A DNA stretch of 47,647 bases from Bacteroidales bacterium (GTDB lineage Bacteria > Bacteroidota > Bacteroidia > Bacteroidales > P3), in contig JAKSMS010000010.1 of assembly GCA_024400415.1 (NCBI GenBank), forward strand, positions 1-47,647, given 5' to 3'. The notes beneath the pieces were generated by a model that saw nothing but the letters and a program-made list of their open reading frames with translations, was not told the DNA's origin and ran no database searches. The translations under genes and the position numbers were made by a program. This document shows positions 20,793 to 30,446 of this stretch, piece after piece (positions within the stretch are counted from its first letter, which is position 1; the number at the start of each line of letters is the position of its first letter).

Positions 20793-22142
20793 ATGAACAA
20801 TCAAGGAAAATATAACAACTATAGAAAATATTTTGACGCGTTAGTATACGAAAGCTATAACTATGATGTGCAGTCCGATGGGCTGCACATCGCTTTTTGT
20901 TTCCGACTGACGGAGAAGCGCTGCTTCCGGCCTACGGCATTCATTCCGGCACGGCCGTTCCTGAATATGGACCAGCCCAAAGAGATGATGGACCGCCTGG
21001 TGTTCAACATCGGCATGGTGGAGCTGGTCAGCTACTGGAAGACGGTTTGTCCGCCGGTGGTGCGCATAGAGTGCGGCGCCCTCGACGAGCGTCAGCAGGC
21101 CTTTTGGAAAAAGCTCTACTGGAACGGCCTCGGCGAATTCTACTACACCAACGGCATCAAGGAGACGGAGGAAGACTTCCTTCGTTTTGAGGTGGCAGAG
21201 TCAGCTTCGCCAGTACCACTCTCGACGCCTTCGATTCAGCACTCGCCGCTCACAACTACCCTTGTGCCAGTAGGCGGAGGAAAGGATTCGGTGGTGACCC
21301 TGGAGGCGCTCAAGGAACTGGGAATACGTCCGCTGATCATGAATCCGCGCGGTGCTACCTTGGAATGCGCCAAGAAAGCGGGATTTGAGCGTGACGAGGT
21401 GTTGGAAATACGTCGCAGTCTTGATCCTTTGATGCTTGAACTCAACGCCAAGGGATGCCTCAACGGCCATACGCCCTTCTCGGCTATGCTGGCATTCTAC
21501 ACCTTGCTGGCCGCTCAGCTGAGCGGAGTGCCCAACATTGCCTTGAGCAACGAGGATAGTGCCAATGAGAGTACAGTTTCGGGCTCGTATGTGAACCACC
21601 AGTACTCCAAGTCGCTGGAATTTGAAAACGATTTCCGCGCCTATGTGAAGGACTATTGCGGCGATGGATACAACTACTTCAGCTTCCTGAGACCGATAAG
21701 CGAGCTTCAGATAGCGATGCTCTTTGCCAAGGAGGAGAAGTATTTCGATGTCTTCAAGAGCTGCAATGTGGGCAGCAAGCAGGATATCTGGTGCGGCCAT
21801 TGCGCCAAATGCCTCTTTGCCTATATCATACTTTCGCCCTTTATTGCGCCAGAACGGCTGGACGCCATCTTCGGCAAGAATATGCTCGACGAGGTGGCGC
21901 TGCGCCTGGAGTTCGAACAGCTGACCGGCCATACAGAAAGCAAACCCTTTGAGTGTGTGGGTACCGTGAGCGAGGTGAATAGCGCATTATCGATGACGAT
22001 TTCTAATTGGTATGGCGACCGTAAGCTGCCGGCCCTGCTTAAGAGCTATCAGCCAGAGGCACCTGTGACCCAGATGGACCGAATCTCCGACCAGCACAAC
22101 CTGACGGATCGGTATTTGGAAATCTTGAAAAGCAAATTCTAA
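20793..22142 (+). CDS. murL: MurL-like UDP-MurNAc-L-Ala-L-Glu epimerase
   Basis: The 449-residue protein looks like MurL, described in Xanthomonas, which epimerises the terminal L-Glu of UDP-MurNAc-L-Ala-L-Glu to D-Glu. It has an N-terminal domain (1-155), then 'LVPVGGGKDSVVTLEAL' with the PP-loop-type motif GGGKDS at 161-166, 'IALSNEDSANE' and a cysteine cluster 'DIWCGHCAKCLF' at 334-340. The strongest support is the neighbour 23 bases downstream, a MurD-type ligase, the same pairing as murD2-murL. Assignment is by recalled family features, so a sequence search is needed to confirm it. Residues 140-157 (STPSIQHSPLTTT) form a low-complexity linker between the domains. Confidence 0.75.
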   Translation: MNNQGKYNNYRKYFDALVYESYNYDVQSDGLHIAFCFRLTEKRCFRPTAFIPARPFLNMDQPKEMMDRLVFNIGMVELVSYWKTVCPPVVRIECGALDERQQAFWKKLYWNGLGEFYYTNGIKETEEDFLRFEVAESASPVPLSTPSIQHSPLTTTLVPVGGGKDSVVTLEALKELGIRPLIMNPRGATLECAKKAGFERDEVLEIRRSLDPLMLELNAKGCLNGHTPFSAMLAFYTLLAAQLSGVPNIALSNEDSANESTVSGSYVNHQYSKSLEFENDFRAYVKDYCGDGYNYFSFLRPISELQIAMLFAKEEKYFDVFKSCNVGSKQDIWCGHCAKCLFAYIILSPFIAPERLDAIFGKNMLDEVALRLEFEQLTGHTESKPFECVGTVSEVNSALSMTISNWYGDRKLPALLKSYQPEAPVTQMDRISDQHNLTDRYLEILKSKF

Positions 22143-22165
22143 TAATCTCTCCACTATATATAAAT

Positions 22166-23455
22166 ATGTATAGAGAATCTGAACTACGGCAGCTATTTGA
22201 GAATAGGCGAATCCTATTGGCTGGCTATGGCCGTGAGGGCAAGAGTACAGAGACGTTGATCCGAAAGCTGTTGCCGCAAGCCGATATTACGATAGTGGAA
22301 GGCAACGACGCCATTCGTGAAGAATCCCGTAAGGGGTATGACATGATTGTGAAGTCGCCAGGAATACCCACCTTCGTGTTTGAGGGCTGCTGCGACCTGA
22401 ATACCATTACTCAGCAGACCGACCTCTTCCTTCAGGTGTATGGCCGCCAGACGATAGGCATTACCGGCACTAAGGGGAAGAGTACGACTACCCACCTGGC
22501 GGCTGCTGTGATGAGAACCGCATATGATGATGTCGTGATGGCCGGCAATATGGGAATACCGCTCTTCGACGTGGTGGACCAGATAGGGGAGAAGACGCTG
22601 GTGGTGTGCGAATTCTCCTGCCACCAGATGGAGAATATCCATGTGGGTCCGCATGTGGGCGCGGTGCTCAACCTGTTTGAAGAGCATCTCGACCACTATC
22701 ACAGCTATTTGGACTACAAGATGGCCAAGATGCAGATCGGCCTGAAGCAGCAGGAGGGCGACCACTTCTTCTACTGCAAGGATAACGCCGAGTTGGCCGA
22801 ACTTGTGGCAGAAAATACATTCAAATCAGAGGTGCACTCCTATGGCATAGATTCGGCCATGCGGCTGAAGGACATGCCTCGCAGGCTGAAAGGCGACCAC
22901 AACCTTTGCAATATTGAGCTGGTAAGGCAGATGGCAGAGGTGATGGGCGTCGGCGAGCAACTTTTTCAGGATGCTGTGGCATCATTTGACGGATTGGAAC
23001 ACAGATTGCAAGAGGTGGGTACCTACGAGGGCATCACCTTCTACAACGATTCCATCTCCACGATACCGGCAGCCGCTATTGCTGCCGTCGAGGCTCTGGG
23101 AAAGGTAGATACCTTGATATTGGGCGGCTTTGATCGAGGCATTGACTATGATCCGCTGTCGCGCTATCTGGCAGGTTCGCAAGTTGGCAATCTGGTGTTT
23201 GTGGGCGAAGCAGGAAAACGCATTCGCGACCGTTATCTGGAATTGCTGCAGTCTGGTGAGTGCCCGGCAAAACCCCGCCAGATGCTGTCTACGAGCGACT
23301 ATGCTGCCATTGTGGACTGGTGCTATGAACATACCGCAAAAGGCGGCATCTGCTTGTTGAGTCCGGCTGCTGCCAGCTACGACCAGTTCAAGAATTTCGA
23401 AGAGCGCGGCCGAGTGTTCGCCCAACTGGTAAAAGACCATTGTAATAAGAAATAA
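22166..23455 (+). CDS. murD: UDP-N-acetylmuramoyl-L-alanine--glutamate ligase (MurD/MurD2-like)
   Basis: A 429-residue Mur ligase that adds glutamate to UDP-MurNAc-L-Ala in the cytoplasm. The N-terminal Rossmann-like domain (13-90) contains 'ILLAGYGREGKSTETLI', the ATP loop is 'GITGTKGKSTTTH' (101-106 core), the central domain has 'EFSCHQMENI' and 'NLFEEHLDHYHSYLDYKMAK', and the C-terminal domain contains 'YNDSISTIPAAAIAAVEAL' and 'LLSPAAASYDQFKNFEERGRVF'. These are MurD signatures. Placement directly after a MurL-like gene suggests a MurD2 that uses L-Glu rather than D-Glu, which the sequence alone cannot prove. It ends 5 bases before the dipeptidase start. Confidence 0.85.
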   Translation: MYRESELRQLFENRRILLAGYGREGKSTETLIRKLLPQADITIVEGNDAIREESRKGYDMIVKSPGIPTFVFEGCCDLNTITQQTDLFLQVYGRQTIGITGTKGKSTTTHLAAAVMRTAYDDVVMAGNMGIPLFDVVDQIGEKTLVVCEFSCHQMENIHVGPHVGAVLNLFEEHLDHYHSYLDYKMAKMQIGLKQQEGDHFFYCKDNAELAELVAENTFKSEVHSYGIDSAMRLKDMPRRLKGDHNLCNIELVRQMAEVMGVGEQLFQDAVASFDGLEHRLQEVGTYEGITFYNDSISTIPAAAIAAVEALGKVDTLILGGFDRGIDYDPLSRYLAGSQVGNLVFVGEAGKRIRDRYLELLQSGECPAKPRQMLSTSDYAAIVDWCYEHTAKGGICLLSPAAASYDQFKNFEERGRVFAQLVKDHCNKK

Positions 23456-23460
23456 TAAAA

Positions 23461-25041
23461 ATGACCAATATGAAGAAGACTTTTACATTATTCTTGCTTC
23501 TGCTAGGCGTATATACCCTCTGCGGCGCCCAGCAGGATTACAACGACCTGTCCCAGATGGAGGGCCAGTCGTGCACCAGCATCATGGTGGGACGCAACGC
23601 TACCCCTGACGGAAGCGTGATAAATTCGCATATCTGCGATGGCCGCTACCGCACATGGGTGTCGATAGAGCCAGCAGAGGACCATCCAGCTGGAACCATG
23701 CACAAGGTGTATCGCGGCACTATGCATACGGCCTACAAGGGTGACACTACCGGTCTGAAACTGGTGGGTCAGATTCCCGAGGCACCCCATACCTATAAAT
23801 ACCTCAACGCTGCCTATCCCTGCATGAATGAGCATCAGCTCGTAATCGGCGAGACCACCTTTAGCGGTCCTGATACTCTGGTGAACGAGAAGGGTATGTT
23901 TATGATTGAGGAACTGGAACGTATTGCCCTTCAGCGTTGCACTACCGCTCGCGAGGCCATCCGCCTGATTGGCAGCCTTATTAAGCAGTATGGCTACGGC
24001 GACGGCGGCGAATGCATCACTATTGCTGACCCTAAGGAGGTGTGGCAGATGGAGATATGCGGCGAAGGCCCAGCCAAGATCGGCGGCGTTTGGGCTGCTC
24101 AGCGAGTGCCAGACGACGAGGTGGGCGTGAGCGCCAACATACCTCGCATCGGCAAGCTTCAGCGCGGCAATCCCGACTACTTCATGTGCTCCGACAACTG
24201 CGAGCAGGTGGCAAAAAAATATAAGCTGTGGGACGGCAAGAGCGAATTCAAATTCTGGAAAGCCTTTAACTCCAGCTACGGCAATGGCAAGAATCATCGC
24301 GAGCGCGAATGGTTTATCCTCAATGAGTTGGCACCATCTTTGCACCTGACCCTCGATCAGGAAGAGCTGCCATTCAGCGTGAAGCCTGATGCCAACGTTG
24401 ATGTGGAGAAGGTGATTGCCCTTTTCCGCGCCACCTATGAGGGTACCGACCTGGATATGTGCAAGAATGTTAAGGCCCCAGTTCGCCACAAGAACGAGGA
24501 CGGCAAGATGGTGGTAGACACTATGGTAAGTCCAGTGGCCAATCCTTGGATCGGCGGCAATATGACTGCCATGCTCAACTATATCGCACCAGGTACGATC
24601 GAGTCACGTCGTACTGTTGCTGTGGCTTGGTGCTCCTACAGCTGGGTGGCACAGCTTCGCGGCTGGATGCCCGAAGAGGTGGGTACCGTGCTGTGGTTCA
24701 GCTTCGACAATCCAGCTCAGAGTCCGCGCATCCCTATCTTCAGCGGCAATACCCGACTGCCTAAGAGCTTCGGTCTTTGCGGCCATAAAGGTTTCAACGA
24801 AGAGGCTGCCATCTGGAAATTCCGTAAGGCCAACAAGCTTGCCACCGTGGCTTGGCAGCGCACCAAAGAGTCTATGAACAAAGCCCTCCGCGAACAGGAG
24901 GCCAAGGCTATGAAAAACCTGCCTACCGTGAAGGATGTTGAAACCCTGAATATGTATACCCTAAAGGTGTTTGACGAGGAGGCTGCCGCATGGCGCACTC
25001 TTGAGAACAAATATTGGGAACTCTTTGGCATGGGATTCTAG
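23461..25041 (+). CDS. C69-family dipeptidase (PepD type), exported
   Basis: The 526-residue protein starts with a signal peptide (MTNMKKTFTLFLLLLGVYTLCGA; an ATG three codons later would serve equally well). The N-terminal-nucleophile Cys is in 'MEGQSCTSIMVGRNATPDGSVIN', the characteristic start of family C69 (dipeptidase A), where processing exposes the Cys. Further hallmarks are 'KGMFMIEELERIALQRCTTAREAIRLIGSL' (shown as two short blocks, GMFMIEELERIALQ and TTAREAIRLIG), 'ADPKEVWQMEI' and 'GVSANIPRIG'. It hydrolyses dipeptides, here in the periplasm. Co-transcription with murL and murD suggests cell-wall peptide recycling or general peptide feeding. Confidence 0.9.
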   Translation: MTNMKKTFTLFLLLLGVYTLCGAQQDYNDLSQMEGQSCTSIMVGRNATPDGSVINSHICDGRYRTWVSIEPAEDHPAGTMHKVYRGTMHTAYKGDTTGLKLVGQIPEAPHTYKYLNAAYPCMNEHQLVIGETTFSGPDTLVNEKGMFMIEELERIALQRCTTAREAIRLIGSLIKQYGYGDGGECITIADPKEVWQMEICGEGPAKIGGVWAAQRVPDDEVGVSANIPRIGKLQRGNPDYFMCSDNCEQVAKKYKLWDGKSEFKFWKAFNSSYGNGKNHREREWFILNELAPSLHLTLDQEELPFSVKPDANVDVEKVIALFRATYEGTDLDMCKNVKAPVRHKNEDGKMVVDTMVSPVANPWIGGNMTAMLNYIAPGTIESRRTVAVAWCSYSWVAQLRGWMPEEVGTVLWFSFDNPAQSPRIPIFSGNTRLPKSFGLCGHKGFNEEAAIWKFRKANKLATVAWQRTKESMNKALREQEAKAMKNLPTVKDVETLNMYTLKVFDEEAAAWRTLENKYWELFGMGF

Positions 25042-25064
25042 AAAAAATGATGCATAATAATGCA

Positions 25065-25109
25065 AGAGATGGCGGCATCCAACGATAGCCGCCGTCTCTT
25101 TTTTTTTCT
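25065..25109 (+). terminator. Intrinsic terminator after the dipeptidase gene
   Basis: A stem of 11 of 12 pairs (AGAGATGGCGGC with GCCGCCGTCTCT) is followed by nine T residues. It ends the plus-strand operon that starts at 18313. The next 120 bases, up to the opposing terminator, hold nothing I can name. Confidence 0.9.
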
Positions 25110-25238
25110 CAAGAATAACTCCGTACTTTCTGCGGGTTAAATGTAGGTCAACTCCGACAAAGGAATACGGTTTTTAGGTATAGCTGGCACGCCATAATGC
25201 CGAAGAATGAGGCTATGGTGATAGTCTGTTGTATGAAA

Positions 25239-25262
25239 AAAGCCCGCAGGGAGGCGGGCTTT
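25239..25262 (-). terminator. Intrinsic terminator of the LEA-type lipoprotein gene
   Basis: A perfect 9-bp stem AAAGCCCGC with GCGGGCTTT and 6-base loop AGGGAG. On the minus strand it is followed by TTTTTTC. It faces the dipeptidase terminator, insulating the convergent genes. Confidence 0.88.
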
Positions 25263-25296
25263 AGTTTGTTGTATGATGTGAATCTCTTTTTTTAGT

Positions 25297-25956
25297 TTAG
25301 AAGTTGCGGGGACCGCTGTTTGGGATTGGCTTTGGGTTGGAGGAGCCGCTGTTGCTATTGTTGTTGCCGGTCTGCTTCTCGAGGGTGATGAAGTTTGGAG
25401 TAGGGATGTTTACACCGCCAACGTTAACAGAAGGCTTGATCTTAACGGCAACTTTAGAGCTGGTGCCATCGTTGCTGAAGCTCTTCACGAAATTGGTGAG
25501 GGCCTCTTTGCCGCCGTTTGAGAAGAGGTCGTAGATGTCGGTGGCAATGGAGAGTGGCACCTGGGTAGTGCGGTTTGGCGAAATGGTGTAGGTGGTGTTG
25601 GTGGTGCCGGCAGCCATCTGGCGGCCGTCGATTTCCATAATCCAATCCATAGTGGTGAGGCTGGCGGACTGGGTGGTAGGGTTGGTGACGTCGATATTGA
25701 GGTTCATTGACAGAGGCACCTTCTTGGAGAGGATGGCGGTGCCGAGTTTGATAACGTCAGCTGCAGAAATATCGCCATTGGTGATGTTTTTTACGTTAAC
25801 GCCGGCGATGTTGAGGCTGGAAACATTTTTGAGCGCATAGGAGCAGTTGGCCAGATTGGCGATGCCCTGAAGCTGGTTGGTGATGCTGTTGAGCACCTCG
25901 CAGGAGGTGAATACGAGACAGCATGAAAGCATGGCTGCTAAAAGAATCTTTTTCAT
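25297..25956 (-). CDS. LEA type 2 family lipoprotein
   Basis: The start MKKILLAAMLSCCLVFTSCEVL at 25956 gives a lipoprotein signal with the lipidated Cys at residue 19; an in-frame ATG 8 codons earlier is rejected for lacking this. The middle region is a water-stress/LEA2-type beta-sandwich: 'SLNIAGVNVKNI', 'VPLSMNLNIDVTNPTTQSASL' (given as short blocks VPLSMNLNIDVTNP and QSASLTTMDW), 'MEIDGRQMAAGTTN' and 'TQVPLSIATDIYDLF'. The C-terminus is a disordered Asn/Ser/Pro tail. Function in bacteria is unknown; it is probably an outer-membrane lipoprotein. The -7 box TAATTTTG lies at 25992-25999. Confidence 0.8.
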   Translation of the reverse strand: MKKILLAAMLSCCLVFTSCEVLNSITNQLQGIANLANCSYALKNVSSLNIAGVNVKNITNGDISAADVIKLGTAILSKKVPLSMNLNIDVTNPTTQSASLTTMDWIMEIDGRQMAAGTTNTTYTISPNRTTQVPLSIATDIYDLFSNGGKEALTNFVKSFSNDGTSSKVAVKIKPSVNVGGVNIPTPNFITLEKQTGNNNSNSGSSNPKPIPNSGPRNF

Positions 25957-25991
25957 ATTGATAGTTTTTGAATTATTCAATTTTCGAAATG

Positions 25992-25999
25992 CAAAATTA
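25992..25999 (-). promoter_or_regulatory. -7 box of the LEA-type lipoprotein gene
   Basis: A minus-strand TAATTTTG 36 bases ahead of the ATG. The -33 region has TTTC instead of TTTG, so only the -7 box is clear. It is divergent from and within 55 bases of the glnS promoter. Confidence 0.55.
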
Positions 26000-26029
26000 C
26001 GAAAAATATAGAGAGTAGAGAAATAAAAT

Positions 26030-26060
26030 TTTGTGAAGTGATTTTTTTTGCGTAACTTTG
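26030..26060 (+). promoter_or_regulatory. glnS operon promoter
   Basis: TTTG (26030-26033), 19-base spacer, TAACTTTG (26053-26060). Because it lies downstream of an in-frame ATG at 26048, it also decides that glnS starts at 26141. Confidence 0.72.
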
Positions 26061-26140
26061 TACGTTCGCATAGTGCAGCGAATTGGGTGCAAGTGTGCGA
26101 CTATCAGTTTGTTAATAATAATATAATATATAAATATAAG

Positions 26141-27853
26141 ATGGAAGATTTAAATGCTACACCAGTTGCAGAAAAACAGCCTCTGAATTTTTTGGAAGAA
26201 ATAATCGAGAAAGGCCTGAATGAAGGTACCTATGAGTCTATCCAGACCCGCTTTCCTCCAGAGCCCAACGGCTATCTTCATATTGGCCATGCCAAGTCTA
26301 TTTGCTTAAACTTCGGTTTGTCTAAGAAATATGGCGGAAAGACCAATCTGCGTTTCGACGATACGAATCCTGTGAAGGAGGATACCGAGTATGTGGACGC
26401 CATTCAGGAGGATATCAAATGGCTTGGATTCGAGTGGGCCAGCGTGCATTATGCTTCGGACTATTTCGACCAACTCTACGACTGGGCAGTGGCTCTGATA
26501 AAGATGGGCAAGGCCTATGTTGACGACCAGACCCTGGATGAGATTCGCAAGAATCGCGGCACCGTGACTGTTCCTGGCACCAACTCGCCTTGGCGCGACC
26601 GCTCGGTGGAGGAGAATCTCGACCTCTTTGCCCGCATGAAGAATGGCGAGTTCGGAGACGGCGAGAAGGTTTTGCGTGCCAAAATCGATATGGCTCACCC
26701 CAACATGCAGTTCCGTGACCCGATTATGTATCGCATTCTGCATGCCCACCACCACCGCACTGGCGACAAATGGTGCATCTACCCAATGTATGACTACGCT
26801 CACGGCCAGAGCGACTCTATAGAGCATATCACCCATTCTATCTGCACGCTCGAATTCGATATCCATCGTCCACTCTACGACTGGTTTATAGAGCAGCTCG
26901 GCATCTGGCAGAGCCACCAGTATGAGTTTGCCCGTCTGAATATCAACTACACTGTGATGAGCAAGCGCAAGCTCCTCCAGCTGGTGAAGGAGAACTATGT
27001 GAGCGGCTGGGATGATCCCCGCATGCCTACGATCTGCGGCTTCCGCAGAAGAGGCTACACTGCAGAGAGCATCAAGAACTTCTGCGAGCGTATTGGCGTG
27101 GCCAAGAGAGACAATATCATCGACTATTCGCTGCTCGAGTTCAGCCTGAGAGAGCATCTCAATAAGGTGGCACAGCGCCGTATGGCCGTGCTCGATCCTG
27201 TGAAGGTGATTATCGACAACTATCCAGAAGGCCAGACCGAGATGCTGACCGCTATCAACAATCCAGAGAATCCTGAGGACGGCACTCGCGAGGTTCCCTT
27301 CGGACGCGAAATCTTTATCGAGCGCGAAGACTTCATGGAGAATGCTCCAAAGAAGTATTTCCGCATGACCCCAGGACAGGAAGTTCGACTGAGATATGCC
27401 TACTTTGTGACTGCTCAGAGCGTAGAGAAAGACGCCGAGGGCAACATCACCTGCATCCATTGCACCTATGATCCTGCCACCCGTGGCGGCGACGCTCCTG
27501 ATGGCCGCAAGGTGAAGGGCACCATCCATTGGGTTAGCGCCGAGCATGCTATCGAGGCTGAGGTGAGAATGTTCGACCGCCTCTTCGCTGCCGAAGCTCC
27601 TGATGAGGCTCCTGAAGGAAAGACCTTCCTAGACAACCTCAATCCTAACTCGCTTACTGTTCTGAAGAATTGCAAGCTTGAACCCGCATTGGCTTCAGCA
27701 GAGGGCAAGAAGAATGAGCGCGGCATTTGGGAGCCAGAGCGTTTCCAGTTTGAGCGCCTGGGCTATTTCTGTACCGATAAGGACAGCACTCCAGAGCATC
27801 TTGTATTCAACAGAAGCTGCACCCTCAAAGACAGCTGGGCAAAAATTAAGTAA
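26141..27853 (+). CDS. glnS: Glutaminyl-tRNA synthetase
   Basis: The 570-residue enzyme charges tRNA-Gln. The class I signatures are '[16 protein letters not shown]' (HIGH) and '[10 protein letters not shown]' (KMSKS-type loop). '[24 protein letters not shown]' continues the catalytic domain and the C-terminal half carries the two anticodon-binding barrels ('[14 protein letters not shown]'). I chose ATG at 26141 (MEDLNATP) because the upstream ATG overlaps the promoter and its extra 31 residues look non-coding. It is followed 17 bases later by pheT, making an aminoacyl-tRNA synthetase operon. Confidence 0.95.
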   Translation: MEDLNATPVAEKQPLNFLEEIIEKGLNEGTYESIQTRFPPEPNGYLHIGHAKSICLNFGLSKKYGGKTNLRFDDTNPVKEDTEYVDAIQEDIKWLGFEWASVHYASDYFDQLYDWAVALIKMGKAYVDDQTLDEIRKNRGTVTVPGTNSPWRDRSVEENLDLFARMKNGEFGDGEKVLRAKIDMAHPNMQFRDPIMYRILHAHHHRTGDKWCIYPMYDYAHGQSDSIEHITHSICTLEFDIHRPLYDWFIEQLGIWQSHQYEFARLNINYTVMSKRKLLQLVKENYVSGWDDPRMPTICGFRRRGYTAESIKNFCERIGVAKRDNIIDYSLLEFSLREHLNKVAQRRMAVLDPVKVIIDNYPEGQTEMLTAINNPENPEDGTREVPFGREIFIEREDFMENAPKKYFRMTPGQEVRLRYAYFVTAQSVEKDAEGNITCIHCTYDPATRGGDAPDGRKVKGTIHWVSAEHAIEAEVRMFDRLFAAEAPDEAPEGKTFLDNLNPNSLTVLKNCKLEPALASAEGKKNERGIWEPERFQFERLGYFCTDKDSTPEHLVFNRSCTLKDSWAKIK

Positions 27854-27870
27854 GTAATAAGAAAAAAACT

Positions 27871-30342
27871 ATGAAAGTATCATATAAATGGCTTAAGGAG
27901 TATGTAGATACCGATCTTACTCCAACGGAACTTGACGACCTGCTGACCTTCAGCGGTCTGGAAATAGAAGACGTAGAAAAAGTTGAGACCATTCCTGGCG
28001 GTCTGGAGCATGTGGTGATAGCTGAGGTGCTGACCTGCGAAGACCATCCTGATAGCGACCACCTGCACGTGACTACCGTAAACGTTGGTACCGGCACTCC
28101 TCTCAATATCGTATGTGGCGCTCCTAACGTGGCTGCCGGCCAGAAGGTGGTTTGTGCACAGATCGGAACCAAGATTTATACCTCAGATACCGAATACTAC
28201 GAAATCAAGAAAGGCAAACTGCGTGGCGTGGTGAGCGAAGGCATGCTTTGTGCTGCCGACGAACTGCAGCTGGGTTCGTCACATGATGGCATCATGGTGC
28301 TGCCTGCCGACGCTCCTGTAGGAATTCCAGCAAAGGAATACTTCCATGTAGAGGAAGACTATACCCTTGAAGTGGCTATTACCGCCAATCGTAGCGATGC
28401 TACTTCGCATATCGGCGTGGCACGCGATGTTGTGGCCGTGCTCAATACCCGCGAGAAGAAGAACCTCGCCATCAAGTGGCCAGACGTAAGCGGATACAAG
28501 CAGGACAACAGCGACCGCAAGATTGATGTCGAGGTAGAAAGAACGGACCTCTGCCCACGTTACAGCGGCGTTACCCTCACCAACGTGAAGGTCGGAGAAT
28601 CACCAGACTGGCTGAAAGATAAGCTCCGCACCATAGGTATCCGTCCCATCAATAATGTTGTGGACGTCACCAACTATGTGCTGATGGAAGTGGGCCAGCC
28701 AATGCACGCTTTTGATGCTGACAAGATTGACGGCGGCAAGGTGATAGTGAAGACCCTTCCACAGGATACTAAGTTTGTGACCCTCGACGGCATGGAGCGC
28801 AAGCTCGACGAACGCGACCTCATGATTTGTAACCAGAACGAGGGCATGTGCATTGCCGGCGTGTTTGGCGGCGAGAAGAGTGGCGTAACTATGAACACCA
28901 CCTCGGTATTTCTGGAGAGTGCCTACTTCAACCCCGTAAGCATCCGCAAGACTTCGAAGCGCCATACCTTGAAGACCGACGCCAGCTTCCGCTATGAGCG
29001 CGGCTGCGATCCAAATATCACACTTTGGGCACTGAAACGTGCTGCTCTGCTGATCAAGGAACTTTGCGGCGCTACCATCTCTTCCGAGATTGTGGATATT
29101 TATCCTAAGGAAATTGAGCGCGCCAAGGTGGATATCAATTTCCGCCGTGTGTTCGACCTCATTGGTCAGGAACTTCCTCTTGAGTCTGTGCGGACAGCTC
29201 TGAAGAGCCTCGATATCGAGATCGTAAATGAAACTGCCGAGGGCATGGAACTCCGCATTCCTACTTGCAAGGTGGACGTATACAGAGAGTGCGACGTTGT
29301 GGAAGAAATCATGCGTATCTATGGCTACAACAATATCCATTTCGACGAACGCCTCAATTCTTGTCTGAGCTACGGCATCAAGCCAAATCCTCGCAAGATT
29401 CAGAATATCGCCTCCGACTATCTGACCTACAATGGCTTTAGCGAGATTATGAACAACTCGCTTACCAAGTCGGCCTATTTCGAGAATAACCCAGACTTCG
29501 ATTCAAAGAATAATGTGGTGATTCTCAACCCTCTCTCCAAAGAACTCAATGTGATGCGCCAGACACTGCTCTATTGTGGTCTCGAATGCATCTGCTACAA
29601 CATGAACCAGCACCGCATCACCGATCAGAAACTTTATGAGTTTGGCCGTGCCTATACAGCCAACCCTGATCAGGCTGATTCTGAATTCGTGACCAAGCGC
29701 TATACTGAAGTTCAGCATCTCTCTATCTTTATGACCGGCAACATGACCGGCGAGAGCTGGAAGGCAAAACAGGAGAAGGTTGACTTCTACTGCCTCAAGC
29801 AGCACATAATGAATATCCTTCGCCGCCTGAGAATCAATATTACTCGTCTACAGTTCGTTCCAGCAGCCGAGCATTATTATTCCGAAGGTATCGACGTGAT
29901 CTTCAAGGATAGCAAGAAGGAGCTCCTCTCTATGGGCCAGCTCAGCAAGGATACCCTCAAGCGTGCCGATATCAAGCAGGATGTTTTCTATGCCGATATC
30001 AATTGGGACCTCATGCTTAAGTCTGTTCCTGAGAAGGAGATGACCTATACCGAGATTGCCAAATTCCCAGAGGTGCGCCGCGACCTTGCCCTTATCGTTG
30101 ACAAGAAGGTGACCTTCGGCGAGATAGAGCAGGTGGCCTACAATACCGAGAAAAAGCTGCTCAAGAAAGTGGGCCTCTTCGATGTATATGAGGGCAAAGG
30201 CGTAGAAGCTGGCAAGAAGTCTTATGCCGTAAGCTTCATCCTCCAGGATAAGGAGAAGACTCTCAACGATAAGCAGATTGAGGCAGTTATGGCTAAGCTG
30301 CAGAAGAACCTCGAAAATCAGCTCGGAGCTAAGCTGAGATAA
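27871..30342 (+). CDS. pheT: Phenylalanyl-tRNA synthetase beta subunit
   Basis: The 823-residue beta subunit forms the alpha2-beta2 PheRS with PheS, which is not in this window. Residues 1-150 include the EMAP-II/tRNA-binding domain ('VVIAEVLTCEDHPDSDHLHVTTVN'; short form EDHPDSDHLHV), followed by B3/B4 editing ('GGEKSGV', 'SFRYERGCDP'), B5 (about 400-475), the catalytic-like core and the C-terminal FDX-ACB anticodon domain ('KFPEVRRDLALIVDKKVTFGEI', seen as FPEVRRDLALIVD). The length is usual. Separation of pheT from pheS is common in Bacteroidetes. Confidence 0.97.
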   Translation: MKVSYKWLKEYVDTDLTPTELDDLLTFSGLEIEDVEKVETIPGGLEHVVIAEVLTCEDHPDSDHLHVTTVNVGTGTPLNIVCGAPNVAAGQKVVCAQIGTKIYTSDTEYYEIKKGKLRGVVSEGMLCAADELQLGSSHDGIMVLPADAPVGIPAKEYFHVEEDYTLEVAITANRSDATSHIGVARDVVAVLNTREKKNLAIKWPDVSGYKQDNSDRKIDVEVERTDLCPRYSGVTLTNVKVGESPDWLKDKLRTIGIRPINNVVDVTNYVLMEVGQPMHAFDADKIDGGKVIVKTLPQDTKFVTLDGMERKLDERDLMICNQNEGMCIAGVFGGEKSGVTMNTTSVFLESAYFNPVSIRKTSKRHTLKTDASFRYERGCDPNITLWALKRAALLIKELCGATISSEIVDIYPKEIERAKVDINFRRVFDLIGQELPLESVRTALKSLDIEIVNETAEGMELRIPTCKVDVYRECDVVEEIMRIYGYNNIHFDERLNSCLSYGIKPNPRKIQNIASDYLTYNGFSEIMNNSLTKSAYFENNPDFDSKNNVVILNPLSKELNVMRQTLLYCGLECICYNMNQHRITDQKLYEFGRAYTANPDQADSEFVTKRYTEVQHLSIFMTGNMTGESWKAKQEKVDFYCLKQHIMNILRRLRINITRLQFVPAAEHYYSEGIDVIFKDSKKELLSMGQLSKDTLKRADIKQDVFYADINWDLMLKSVPEKEMTYTEIAKFPEVRRDLALIVDKKVTFGEIEQVAYNTEKKLLKKVGLFDVYEGKGVEAGKKSYAVSFILQDKEKTLNDKQIEAVMAKLQKNLENQLGAKLR

Positions 30343-30344
30343 AT

Positions 30345-30420
30345 AATGTAGGAAAGTGGAGAGTGGAAAGTGGTCGCATAGCTGACGACGTCATCACTAC
30401 CCCTTGCACTCTTCACTTTA
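30345..30420. repeat. Degenerate heptamer-like GGAAAGT/GGAGAGT repeats
   Basis: After pheT, GGAAAGT GGAGAGT GGAAAGT appears in tandem on the plus strand, and the minus strand of 30398-30420 reads GTAAAGT GAAGAGT GCAAGGG, again in steps of 7. The two blocks face each other around a 45-base centre and could pair partly as a hairpin. The copies are few and imperfect, so this is a weak call. No promoter or gene is seen in this 104-base gap. Confidence 0.45.
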
Positions 30421-30446
30421 CCTCATAAACTATACACATTAATCCT

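Noticed and set aside
26048-26140. 31-residue N-terminal extension of GlnRS
   Set aside because: It overlaps the promoter and precedes the transcription start; the start at 26141 fits the family.
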